A stretch of 14,147 bases of DNA from Alistipes sp. (GCA_017559685.1 JAFYQY010000117.1:1-14147); one strand, 5' to 3'; counted from the stretch's first letter, positions 1 through 6,419 are shown. Program-made: numbers and translations. The notes: generated by a model from the sequence alone, not told the origin.

Positions 1-567
1 GTAGCTGATTTGACCAACTATGCAAGCCTCAACGGGTTGAAGGTGGTTGAGGTATATGAGGAGCATATATCGGGTGCCAAGCGCAACGATGAGCGAGCTG
101 TGCTTAAAGAGTGTATCGACTATGCCATCACCAATCGTGTAGATGTGGTTTTATTCTCAGAGTTGAGCCGTTGTGGTCGTGCCGTTTGGGAGATATTAGA
201 AACCATTAAAACCTTGAAAGATAGCAATATAAACGCCTATTTTCAGAAGGAGGGCTTGTCGCTATTCTCAGCAGATGGCAAGGAAAATCCATATTTAGCG
301 GTGATGGTGTCGGTCTTGGGTGTATGCGCTCAGATGGAGCGAGAGAACATTTCATATCGCCTCAACAGTGGCAGAAAATTAGCGATTGAGAAGGGTGTAA
401 AGATGGGGCGTAAGATTGGCAGCGTAAAATCTATGGAACAGAAAGAGGCTGAGTACGCCAAGGTTATTCGCTCATTGAAACAGGGAAAGAGCATCCGTGA
501 TACCGCTGCAATATGTTCTGTTTCAATTAGTACGGTGCAAAGAGTTAAAAAGGAATTTAATATCTAA
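1..567 (+). CDS. Small serine recombinase (resolvase/invertase type), 5' end outside the window
   Basis: This is the C-terminal part of a small serine site-specific recombinase. The frame is open from base 1, so the gene starts upstream of the window; the TTG at 10 is simply an internal Leu codon. The part seen has the conserved arginine motif SELSRCGR of the catalytic domain, the MERENISYR segment of the long helix leading to the DNA-binding domain, and a C-terminal helix-turn-helix (GKSIRDTAAICSVSISTVQR) at the very end. This is the Hin/resolvase layout of about 200 residues. The N-terminal strand with the nucleophilic serine is not visible, so activity cannot be judged. It probably acts in resolution or inversion within a mobile element. 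The family assignment is secure; the target site is unknown. Confidence 0.88.
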   Translation, partial: VADLTNYASLNGLKVVEVYEEHISGAKRNDERAVLKECIDYAITNRVDVVLFSELSRCGRAVWEILETIKTLKDSNINAYFQKEGLSLFSADGKENPYLAVMVSVLGVCAQMERENISYRLNSGRKLAIEKGVKMGRKIGSVKSMEQKEAEYAKVIRSLKQGKSIRDTAAICSVSISTVQRVKKEFNI

Positions 568-580
568 TCTCTTTTTGAGA

Positions 581-609
581 GCGAAAATTTCCGGATAAAA
601 AATTTTCGC
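581..609 (+). terminator. Inverted repeat after the small recombinase, possible terminator
   Basis: A perfect 10-base inverted repeat (GCGAAAATTT at 581-590, AAATTTTCGC at 600-609) encloses a 9-base loop, 14 bases after the recombinase stop. A TTTTT run follows at 617-621, slightly far for a classic terminator. It could instead be a recombinase-binding site, because the stem is AT-rich and lies beside a serine recombinase gene. Confidence 0.45.
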
Positions 610-703
610 CTAACTGTTTTTGCGTACATCGCATACCCCTATGAAGAAAAAAGCAACTTTGAGATAACACATTTAATTAGAGCCGAAATAGCCCCACCTA
701 CCA

Positions 704-725
704 CCCATATAAATCCCATATAAAT
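704..725. repeat. Tandem 11-base repeat, two perfect copies
   Basis: CCCATATAAAT occurs twice head to tail (704-714 and 715-725). A degenerate copy, TCCATATAAGC, starts at 748, exactly 33 bases after the second copy, so all three lie on one 11-base register. Together they sit about 70-120 bases upstream of the recombinase-cassette promoter. The spacing of about one helical turn suggests protein-binding sites on one face of the DNA, but the function is unknown. Confidence 0.5.
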
Positions 726-826
726 TATTGAATATCCGAAAGTTATATCCATATAAGCAAATTGATATTTCATCGAAAAGAATTAGGAGATAATTTCCAA
801 CTAATTTGAGGTAGACATTTTCTTGA

Positions 827-858
827 TTTGGTTTTTGATTTTTAAGTTTGTATATTTG
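827..858 (+). promoter_or_regulatory. Bacteroidetes-type promoter for the recombinase cassette
   Basis: TTTG at 827-830 and TATATTTG at 851-858 are separated by 20 bases, matching the Bacteroidetes -33/-7 consensus exactly. Transcription would start near 865 and read the small ORFs and the large recombinase. The rest of the gap between the recombinases (568-1058) holds the inverted repeat, the 11-base repeats and the interrupted frame described separately; I see no other gene there. Confidence 0.7.
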
Positions 859-876
859 CATTACATCGGTATTCTG

Positions 877-1065
877 ATGGAAGCCGGTGTCTTAAACTTA
901 AATCCAAAACATACGAAGATGACATAACATAGGATAACTGCGCCCATAGCGCAAGGGTTGCTGTGTGCCCTGCCGAACAGAAGACTCACTCAATTAACCG
1001 TAGTGGGAGGCAAAGAACAGTATAACCCCTTTATGGGGATTGAAATACTTGATAATCAATGTTAA
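877..1065 (+). pseudogene. Small interrupted reading frame ahead of the recombinase (nonsense codon or leader peptide)
   Basis: From ATG 877 the frame reads 16 codons (MEAGVLNLNPKHTKMT), meets TAA at 925-927, then stays open in the same frame for 45 codons (containing APIAQGLLCALPNRR and ending GIEILDNQC) to the TAA at 1063-1065. That final stop overlaps the ATG of the next ORF by 7 bases. The segment after the stop has no ATG near its beginning; the nearest alternative starts are TTG 958 and CTG 961. It is richer in G and C than its AT-rich surroundings. Readings include a 62-codon gene broken by one nonsense change, a short leader peptide plus a second peptide, or a structured RNA leader. 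I do not recognise the product, and coding status is uncertain. Confidence 0.35.
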
Positions 1066-1229
1066 GTATAGAAAGATGTAAAGAGATTATAAAACCATAT
1101 AACCATAAATTAACTAATGATGAAATAAAGCAAATCAGAGAGATATTATATCTGTTTGCTGAGATACAAATAAGCGCTGAAAAACAATTACTTGAAGATG
1201 AAAAATGTAATATTATATTGCAGGGTTAG
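1059..1229 (+). CDS. Small hypothetical protein overlapping the recombinase start (56 aa)
   Basis: An uninterrupted 56-codon ORF runs from ATG 1059 to TAG 1227-1229. The product begins MLSIERCKEIIKPYNHKLT and is charged and probably helical, with no signal peptide or membrane segment. Its start overlaps the end of the upstream small frame by 7 bases, and its last 32 bases overlap the start of the large recombinase in another frame. This suggests translational coupling: ribosomes ending here would be placed close to the recombinase ATG. It may be a regulator or directionality partner of the recombinase, or a short frame that mainly tunes recombinase translation. I recognise no family. Support comes from position and the open frame only. 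Confidence 0.5.
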   Translation: MLSIERCKEIIKPYNHKLTNDEIKQIREILYLFAEIQISAEKQLLEDEKCNIILQG

Positions 1230-2769
1230 CTCTGATGAACAAAAGACAAATACGAGCCTTGATTTCCAAGAAAAGAAGTTGAGGGAATATTGCGACAAAC
1301 ACGGATATAATGTTGTAGAGTGCTATCACGAAGACTTCTCGGGAAAGCATCACGACTTTGTGCGCCCTGAAATGAAGAAGATTCGTGACTATTGCAAGAA
1401 GCATAAGCACGAAGTGGATTTGATTTTATTCCTTCGATGGGATAGATTTAGTCGTAATCCCGAATTTGCCTATATGTTCAAGCGAATCTTTATGGATGAA
1501 TGGGGAATTAACTTTAATGCCATAGAGAGTCCAATTGATTTTTCGGCAACAGAATGGTCTACATTGTTGAGCAATTATTGCGCTGCAGCACATACAGAGA
1601 ACAATAAGATTAGTCGCAGAACTCGTGACGGAATCCGTGAAACGATGTTATCAGGTCGATGGGCTAACTCTGCACCAAGAGGGTATAAGAATGTCCATAT
1701 TGTTGATAGCAATGGTATTACAACCGCCAAAACCATCGAAATTGACGAGGAGAAGGCTCCGCTTATTCGTGCTATTTTTCACGAAGTTGCAAAAGGGGTG
1801 GAGGCTCCGTGTGCAATCCGCAGAAGGATTGCTCCTGAAATTCCTGAAAGTACTTTCCTTGACATATTGCGTAATATATTTTATAAAGGTAAGATTCGAG
1901 TTCCTGCTACCAAAACAGAGCCTGAGGTGATTGTCGATGGGTTACATACTCCATTGGTGACTGAGGAGTTATTTGATACCGTTCAGGATATTATGGATGG
2001 CAAGCGCAAGAAGCAACCTAAGCTTACAAAGCCTGTACAACCCGAATTTTATTTGCGTAAGTACCTAATTTGCCCGCATTGTGGTCGTGCAATTACAGGT
2101 GCATTTAGCACAGGTGGAAGTGGAGGTAAGTATCCATATTACTTCTGCCCAACATCGGGTAAGCACTTACGAATGTCTGCCGATACGCTCAATAATGCCT
2201 TTGTGGACTATGTGAGAGGCTTGCGACCAAGCGAAATGATAATGAAACTCTATTCAGAGGTCTTGAATGACCTTCGCAAGGAAAATGCTCGTGACATTCG
2301 TGCTGTTATTGATAAAATAGATAGCGAGATATATGAAATGAACGAGCGTATGAATAAGATTGAGGATAAGTATCTCGATGGAGAAATTGACAAGGAGGCG
2401 TATAACCGTATGATTAACAGACAGAAACAGCAGTTGAAGGCAGCGGAAGATAGAAAAGAACTGCTTGAAACCCCGAACCGTGGTAAAATCGAACCGCAGT
2501 TGATGTATGCTATGAGCTTGATAACCAATATAGATAAGTTCTTTCAATATGCTCCTGCAGAAGTCAAAATTAGGGCGTTGAGTTCGATTTTTTCAGGAAA
2601 ATTGGAGTTTGATGGGAAAATTTTTCGAACTGATAATCTCAACACTGTGCTTGCTCTAATATATCAGCAAACCAATGAGTTACGAGGATTAAAAAATAAA
2701 AGCGAGGAAAGTTTTTCAACTTTCCCCGCTTCAGTACCCAGAGCCGGGGTCGAACCGGCACAGGGGTGA
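1198..2769 (+). CDS. Large serine recombinase (integrase), 523 aa
   Basis: Large serine recombinase, likely the integrase of the element at this site. The ATG at 1198 is preferred over TTG 1192 because it gives the family-standard N terminus MKNVILYCRVSS; the catalytic serine is S11. The arginine motif DRFSR is at 82-86. A recombinase domain covers about 155-280. A zinc-ribbon-like segment (CPHC at 292-295, C317, with H323 where a fourth Cys is often seen) follows, then a coiled coil at about 365-425 in a C-terminal domain reaching about 500. The last residues (SVPRAGVEPAQG) are the antisense translation of the tRNA-Leu 3' end, and residues just before them span that tRNA's terminator. Length and layout fit a complete enzyme. 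It overlaps the upstream 56-aa ORF by 32 bases. Confidence 0.92.
   Translation: MKNVILYCRVSSDEQKTNTSLDFQEKKLREYCDKHGYNVVECYHEDFSGKHHDFVRPEMKKIRDYCKKHKHEVDLILFLRWDRFSRNPEFAYMFKRIFMDEWGINFNAIESPIDFSATEWSTLLSNYCAAAHTENNKISRRTRDGIRETMLSGRWANSAPRGYKNVHIVDSNGITTAKTIEIDEEKAPLIRAIFHEVAKGVEAPCAIRRRIAPEIPESTFLDILRNIFYKGKIRVPATKTEPEVIVDGLHTPLVTEELFDTVQDIMDGKRKKQPKLTKPVQPEFYLRKYLICPHCGRAITGAFSTGGSGGKYPYYFCPTSGKHLRMSADTLNNAFVDYVRGLRPSEMIMKLYSEVLNDLRKENARDIRAVIDKIDSEIYEMNERMNKIEDKYLDGEIDKEAYNRMINRQKQQLKAAEDRKELLETPNRGKIEPQLMYAMSLITNIDKFFQYAPAEVKIRALSSIFSGKLEFDGKIFRTDNLNTVLALIYQQTNELRGLKNKSEESFSTFPASVPRAGVEPAQG
2690..2730 (-). terminator. Rho-independent terminator of tRNA-Leu
   Basis: Read on the minus strand, an 11-base stem with one mismatch (arms 2720-2730 and 2701-2711, 8-base loop) begins 4 bases after the tRNA 3' end and is followed by a T-rich tract (TTTATTTTTT). 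The hairpin lies inside the last codons of the recombinase frame on the other strand. Confidence 0.75.
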
Positions 2770-2818
2770 ACCTACTGGTGTTTGAGACCAGCGCGTCTAC
2801 CGATTCCGCCATCTGGGC
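2735..2818 (-). tRNA. tRNA-Leu (CAA anticodon)
   Basis: The minus-strand sequence folds as an 84-base class II tRNA. The acceptor stem is GCCCAGA with TCTGGGT, the discriminator base is A, and CCA is not encoded. The D arm follows. The anticodon stem CTGGT/ACCAG holds the loop CTCAAAC, giving anticodon CAA, which reads UUG. There is a long variable arm of the leucine type and a T arm GCCGG-TTCGACC-CCGGC. The 3' 35 bases overlap the end of the recombinase frame on the opposite strand, a common arrangement when an element has integrated at a tRNA 3' end. Confidence 0.95.
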
Positions 2819-2854
2819 TTCTGCGTCACCACCCTTTCGAGCGGTTCAGCGGTG

Positions 2855-2884
2855 CAAAGGTAAGAATAATTTTTTGATTTCCAA
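2855..2884 (-). promoter_or_regulatory. Probable promoter of tRNA-Leu
   Basis: On the minus strand TACCTTTG (2855-2862) matches the -7 element, and TTGG (2881-2884) lies 18 bases upstream as a weak -33 element. A 7-base inverted repeat (GGTAAGA 2859-2865, TCTTACC 2886-2892) overlaps it. Transcription would start about 30 bases before the tRNA. Confidence 0.5.
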
Positions 2885-2920
2885 CTCTTACCTCAAAATT
2901 TTCTTAATTTTTTTATAAAT

Positions 2921-3517
2921 TTATTTGCAAACCAGCTCTTTCAAGGTCTGATAAAGGCGTTGAGTCGGGAGTCCCATAACATTGTAAAACGACCCTTCGA
3001 TGCCCTCGATACCGATATAACCAATCCACTCCTGAATGCCGTAAGCACCAGCCTTATCCATCGGTCTATACTTCTCGACATAGTAGCTAACCTCCTCAGC
3101 ATCAAGCGTTCTAAACGACACCAGGCTCTCGGCCGAGAACGAAACGGTGCGCTCTGTGGTGCGAAGTGTAACGCCCGTAACGACCTTGTGGGTTGCGCCC
3201 GAGAGTGTCAAAATCATCTCGACGGCCTCCTCGGCAGAGTGGGGCTTGCCGAGAATCTTATCGCCAAGTATCACTACCGTGTCGGCAGTCAGCAAAATAT
3301 CGCCCTCGCCCAAGGCGTGGGGATAGGCGTTGCTCTTGAGTTGCGAGAGGTACTCGGCAACCTTTTCAGCCTCCAAATCGGCTGGATAGCACTCCTCGCA
3401 CTCGAACTTTTCGGCAAGTACAAAGTCGAGGTCACAGTCGGCCAACAACTCACGACGGCGAGGTGATGCCGAGGCGAGAATAAGGCGGTAATTCTTCAAT
3501 CTATCGTGCAGTAACAT
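2921..3517 (-). CDS. maf: Maf-family nucleoside triphosphate pyrophosphatase (198 aa)
   Basis: Maf/YhdE-type house-cleaning enzyme that hydrolyses non-canonical or excess nucleoside triphosphates to the monophosphate and pyrophosphate; members of this subgroup prefer dTTP and UTP. The signature SASPRR is at residues 16-21, the acidic motif TADTVV is at 78-82 with the likely catalytic Asp79, and DKAGAYGIQ at 154-162 is the usual C-terminal signature of the dTTP/UTP subgroup. The length of 198 is normal and the frame is complete. It begins 6 bases after the stop of the SpoU methyltransferase and is the last gene of the rnz-methyltransferase-maf group. A cytosolic role is expected. The substrate preference is inferred from family motifs. 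Confidence 0.93.
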   Translation of the reverse strand: MLLHDRLKNYRLILASASPRRRELLADCDLDFVLAEKFECEECYPADLEAEKVAEYLSQLKSNAYPHALGEGDILLTADTVVILGDKILGKPHSAEEAVEMILTLSGATHKVVTGVTLRTTERTVSFSAESLVSFRTLDAEEVSYYVEKYRPMDKAGAYGIQEWIGYIGIEGIEGSFYNVMGLPTQRLYQTLKELVCK

Positions 3518-3523
3518 AGCGAG

Positions 3524-4249
3524 TTATCGTCTACGGAATTCAGAACAAATTACGGCCGTTGCAACCGCCACATTCAGCGACTCCGAGCCACAGCGATCAG
3601 TCGGATAAGGGGGTATCAGGAGCTTGTGCGAGACCTTCTCGGCAACCTCGGCCGAGATGCCTTGACCCTCATTGCCCATAACGATCACGCCCGAATTTTC
3701 GAGCTTTGCATTATAGATATTTTCGCCCTCGAGGAAGGTGCCATAAACGGTCGCTCCCTTGTGCGACGATAGCCATTCGGCAAGGTTTGTATAATGTACA
3801 CGCACACGCAAGATAGCGCCCATCGTAGCCTGCACAACCTTAGGGTTGAAGCAGTCGGCGGTATCCTCCGAGCAGACGATATCCGAGATACCGAACCAAT
3901 CGGCAAGGCGAATAATGGTGCCGAGGTTACCAGGGTTTTGGATGCGGTCGAGGCACAAAACAAGATTCTTGGTCGGGTTTGCGAGCGAGAGTTTATGCTT
4001 CGGCAACTCGACAACCGCTAAGACCGAATTGGCGCTCTTCAACTGCGAAATACGCTCCATCTCCTTCTCAGAAATAAGCTCGCCATCGGCAAAAATTGGC
4101 TTGGTCTGCAAGATGCGACGAATGCGGAGCGACGAGTTGCGAATCTCGCCTACGAGTTTCTCGCCCTCGGCGATAAATGCGCCCAAATCCTCACGCCCCT
4201 GCTTAGTTGCAAGCGCCTTAATATCAAGTATTTCTGCTCGTGTTATCAT
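3524..4249 (-). CDS. SpoU/TrmH-family RNA 2'-O-methyltransferase (241 aa)
   Basis: SPOUT-class methyltransferase that transfers a methyl group from S-adenosylmethionine to a ribose 2'-OH in tRNA or rRNA. An N-terminal substrate-binding domain covers about 1-80. The three knot motifs are all present: motif 1 with N105 and R114 (NPGNLGTIIR), motif 2 GNEGQGIS at 192-199, and motif 3 SLNVAVAT at 224-231. These include the expected catalytic arginine and the SAM-binding loop. The start ATG overlaps the rnz stop in an ATGA arrangement, so the two are likely translationally coupled, and maf follows after 6 bases. The sequence does not show whether the target is rRNA (RlmB-like) or tRNA (TrmH-like), so no symbol is given. 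Confidence 0.92.
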   Translation of the reverse strand: MITRAEILDIKALATKQGREDLGAFIAEGEKLVGEIRNSSLRIRRILQTKPIFADGELISEKEMERISQLKSANSVLAVVELPKHKLSLANPTKNLVLCLDRIQNPGNLGTIIRLADWFGISDIVCSEDTADCFNPKVVQATMGAILRVRVHYTNLAEWLSSHKGATVYGTFLEGENIYNAKLENSGVIVMGNEGQGISAEVAEKVSHKLLIPPYPTDRCGSESLNVAVATAVICSEFRRR

Positions 4250-5154
4250 ATCTTAAATGTTTCGCCTTCACGGGCGATGTCGGTGTTTTCAAAAATTGCT
4301 CGAGCCTCGTTCAACAGGGGCTCTTTGTCCTTGTAGCGTGACGAAAAATGGCCTATCAAGAGCTTCTTTGCGCCCGCCGCCAATGCCGTCTTTGCGGCAT
4401 CCACGGTGGTGGCGTGACCTCGATCTTTCGCCTCCTTTTTCTGGTCGGCAGCGTAGGTCGCTTCGTGGTAGAGCATATCGACACCTGCAACATATTTCGC
4501 CACCGCACCCGAGCGATTTGTGTCGGAGCAGTAGGCGTACGACTGCGGAGGGTGCGCCACGAAGGTTATCTTCTCGTTCGGCAAAATCGTTCCATCCTCC
4601 AACTCGATATCCTCGCCCTCTTTGGCCGCCACAATCTGCTTTATCGAGAGCCCATAGCGCTCGATTGCAAACTTGTTTACGTTGAGCGGAAGCGGCTTCT
4701 CACGGAAGAGAAAACCCGAGGTCGGCACTCGGTGGCGAAGCGGAATACTCCACACCTCAAGAGTGCGATTTTCGAAGATTATTTGGTGCTTGGTCGTATC
4801 GACCTCAACCCACTCCACCTCGTAGGGAAGCTCCTTGTCGAAGTAGCGGAGATGGCACTCCAAAATCTCGCCAAAAGGCTTTGGAGCATAGATGGTTAGC
4901 GGAGTTTTCTTGCCGTAGAGTCCGAGTGTCGAGATTAGCGGAAAGATACCGAAGCAGTGATCGCCGTGGAGGTGCGAAATGAAGACTCCACGTAGGCGCA
5001 ACGGGTTGATGCCGCAGCGAAACATTTGCTGCTGCACACCCTCGCCCGCATCGACCAAGTAGTACTGCTCATTGCAGTTTACCACCTGTGCCGAAGGGTG
5101 ACCATTTACGGTAGGCTTCGCCGAGGAAGCCCCTAAAATAGTTACGCTAATCAT
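4246..5154 (-). CDS. rnz: Ribonuclease Z (302 aa)
   Basis: tRNA 3' processing endonuclease of the metallo-beta-lactamase fold, which cuts the 3' trailer of tRNA precursors. Zinc ligands are visible: HLHGDH at 61-66, H141, D211 within SDT, and H269 in GHFSSR. The conserved YHEATY (229-234) and GHATT (246-250) segments are present. The length is typical of the short RNase Z form. An enzyme of this kind matters here because the neighbouring tRNA-Leu does not encode CCA, so its precursor would depend on 3' trailer cleavage. The gene starts 139 bases after the trxB stop, and its stop overlaps the methyltransferase start by 4 bases. No clear promoter is seen just upstream, so read-through from trxB is possible. 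Confidence 0.95.
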   Translation of the reverse strand: MISVTILGASSAKPTVNGHPSAQVVNCNEQYYLVDAGEGVQQQMFRCGINPLRLRGVFISHLHGDHCFGIFPLISTLGLYGKKTPLTIYAPKPFGEILECHLRYFDKELPYEVEWVEVDTTKHQIIFENRTLEVWSIPLRHRVPTSGFLFREKPLPLNVNKFAIERYGLSIKQIVAAKEGEDIELEDGTILPNEKITFVAHPPQSYAYCSDTNRSGAVAKYVAGVDMLYHEATYAADQKKEAKDRGHATTVDAAKTALAAGAKKLLIGHFSSRYKDKEPLLNEARAIFENTDIAREGETFKI

Positions 5155-5185
5155 TTACAATTTTTTGTGTGTAAATGGAATTTAG

Positions 5186-5206
5186 TTTTCCGCTCTCCGT
5201 TTTCCG
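5186..5206. repeat. Short heptad tandem repeat between rnz and trxB
   Basis: Three 7-base units lie in tandem: TTTTCCG (5186-5192), CTCTCCG (5193-5199) and TTTTCCG (5200-5206), followed by TTTT. A related pair, GTTTTCA twice, is at 9185-9198. The rest of this 139-base gap (5155-5293) shows a small hairpin (CCTGC TCT GCAGG, ending at 5226) but no gene or recognisable terminator. Confidence 0.45.
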
Positions 5207-5293
5207 TTTTAATCCTGCTCTGCAGGCTTTTCCTCCTTCTTGCAAGGCATAGTGTGCAAGCACTCTCTGCTCTTGCTTCGTGCGTCGGTTCCG

Positions 5294-6220
5294 TTACTTC
5301 AACGAAGCAAGGTAGCGCTCTGCGTCGAGTGCTGCGATACAGCCCGAGCCTGCAGCTACGATAGCCTGGCGGTAGTGAGGATCACGAACGTCGCCCGCAG
5401 CGAAGATACCTGGAACCGAAGTCTTCGATGTGCCTGGCTCAACTACGATATAGCCCTGCTCGTCCAACTCGACCTTGCCCTTAACCAACTCTGTATTAGG
5501 GTGGTGACCAATAGCGAGGAAGAAGCCCGAGATCTCGATATCATACTCCTCGCCGTCGCCCTTGCGGAGACGTGCGCCTGTTACACCATCCTCGTCGCCG
5601 AGCACCTCAACGGTGTTGTGCTCGAACAAAACCTTGATGTTTGGAGTGTTGAAAACACGCTCCTGCATAGCCTTCGAAGCACGAAGGAACGGCTTACGAA
5701 CGATGAGGTAAACCTGACGGCAGAGCGAAGCGAGATAGGTAGCCTCCTCGCAAGCGGTGTCGCCACCACCAACTACGGCTACATCCTGCTTGCGGTAGAA
5801 GAAGCCGTCGCAGGTTGCGCAAGCACTTACACCCATACCACGGAACTTCATCTCCGACTCCAAACCGAGGTACTTGGCCGATGCGCCTGTACAGATGATA
5901 ACGGTCTCAGCCTCAATCTTTTGCTCGCCGTCAACAGTAACCACAAACGGACGTGCCGAGGTGTCGATATCGGTGATGATACCTGTGCGAACATCGGTGC
6001 CGAGGCGCAATGCCTGAGCACGCAAATCGTTCATCATCTCGGTGCCCTGAACGCCCTCGGGATATCCCGGAAAGTTCTCGATTTCGGTTGTTGTTGTGAG
6101 CTGTCCGCCTGGCTCGATACCCTCGTAAAGAACGGGGTTGAGCGCAGCACGTGAAGCGTAGATTGCAGCGGTAAATCCAGCAGGGCCGCTACCAATGATA
6201 AGTACCTTTGTATTCTCCAT
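5294..6220 (-). CDS. trxB: Thioredoxin-disulfide reductase (308 aa)
   Basis: FAD-dependent thioredoxin reductase, which passes electrons from NADPH to thioredoxin in the cytosol. The FAD-binding motif GSGPAG is at residues 10-15. The redox-active disulfide CATC is at 134-137, followed by DGFF as in the family. The NADPH domain carries GGGDTA at 151-156. The usual HRRxxxR phosphate-binding motif appears as VRKPFLR (174-180), still basic. The C-terminal FAD motif GDVRD is at 276-280. Length is standard and both ends are intact. It is divergent from the exbB-like operon across a 307-base spacer, with its own promoter at 6258-6265. The rnz-methyltransferase-maf group follows on the same strand and may be co-transcribed. 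Confidence 0.96.
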   Translation of the reverse strand: MENTKVLIIGSGPAGFTAAIYASRAALNPVLYEGIEPGGQLTTTTEIENFPGYPEGVQGTEMMNDLRAQALRLGTDVRTGIITDIDTSARPFVVTVDGEQKIEAETVIICTGASAKYLGLESEMKFRGMGVSACATCDGFFYRKQDVAVVGGGDTACEEATYLASLCRQVYLIVRKPFLRASKAMQERVFNTPNIKVLFEHNTVEVLGDEDGVTGARLRKGDGEEYDIEISGFFLAIGHHPNTELVKGKVELDEQGYIVVEPGTSKTSVPGIFAAGDVRDPHYRQAIVAAGSGCIAALDAERYLASLK

Positions 6221-6257
6221 ATCTGTAGTGTTTTTATTGTTTTCTTATTTCGTACCG

Positions 6258-6265
6258 CAAATGTA
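6258..6265 (-). promoter_or_regulatory. Probable trxB promoter, -7 element
   Basis: On the minus strand TACATTTG (6258-6265) matches the TAnnTTTG consensus, 38 bases before the trxB ATG. The -33 element is weak: TTCG around 6285-6288 is at the right distance. Confidence 0.5.
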
Positions 6266-6314
6266 GTAAATCTATCGCAAAAGACGAAAAATGGCGTGAG
6301 AAAAAAGTGCCGAG

Positions 6315-6346
6315 TTTGCAAAAACAAAAAAAAAGTTCTATATTTC
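6315..6346 (+). promoter_or_regulatory. Probable promoter of the exbB operon
   Basis: TTTG (6315-6318), a 20-base A-rich spacer and TATATTTC (6339-6346, one base off TAnnTTTG) fit the Bacteroidetes promoter form. The leader to the ATG at 6528 would be about 170 bases and contains a dyad at 6397-6419. Confidence 0.5.
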
Positions 6347-6396
6347 GGACTGTAATATGCCACTTTTTGGAGTGATGAAAGACACCACAAAAGTTT

Positions 6397-6419
6397 AACT
6401 ATTTGTGTAACAAATGGTT
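6397..6419. promoter_or_regulatory. Dyad-symmetric site in the trxB-exbB spacer
   Basis: ATTTGT (6401-6406) and ACAAAT (6410-6415) form a perfect 6-base inverted repeat around GTA. It is extended by AAC (6397-6399) and GTT (6417-6419) with a single mismatched position. The symmetry resembles a dimeric repressor or activator site in the long leader of the proton-channel operon. No known regulator is recognised. Confidence 0.4.

Noticed and set aside
673..861. 62-codon minus-strand ORF in the gap between the two recombinases
   Set aside because: It lies in AT-rich DNA, overlaps the 11-base repeats and the well-formed plus-strand promoter, and shows no recognisable motif.
1028..1050. Sequence CCCCTTTATGGGG followed by ATTGAAATAC, resembling part of a CRISPR repeat
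   Set aside because: Only one copy is present, with no spacer-repeat pattern and no cas gene in the window.
2859..2892. GGTAAGA/TCTTACC inverted repeat as the maf terminator
   Set aside because: The stem is only 7 bases with a 20-base loop and lacks a T run on the minus strand; it more likely just overlaps the tRNA-Leu promoter.
5213..5226. CCTGC TCT GCAGG hairpin as the trxB terminator
   Set aside because: The short stem is not followed by a T tract on the minus strand.
5240..6154. 304-codon plus-strand ORF opposite trxB
   Set aside because: It is antisense to a complete thioredoxin reductase with all expected motifs; the long open frame reflects codon bias of trxB.
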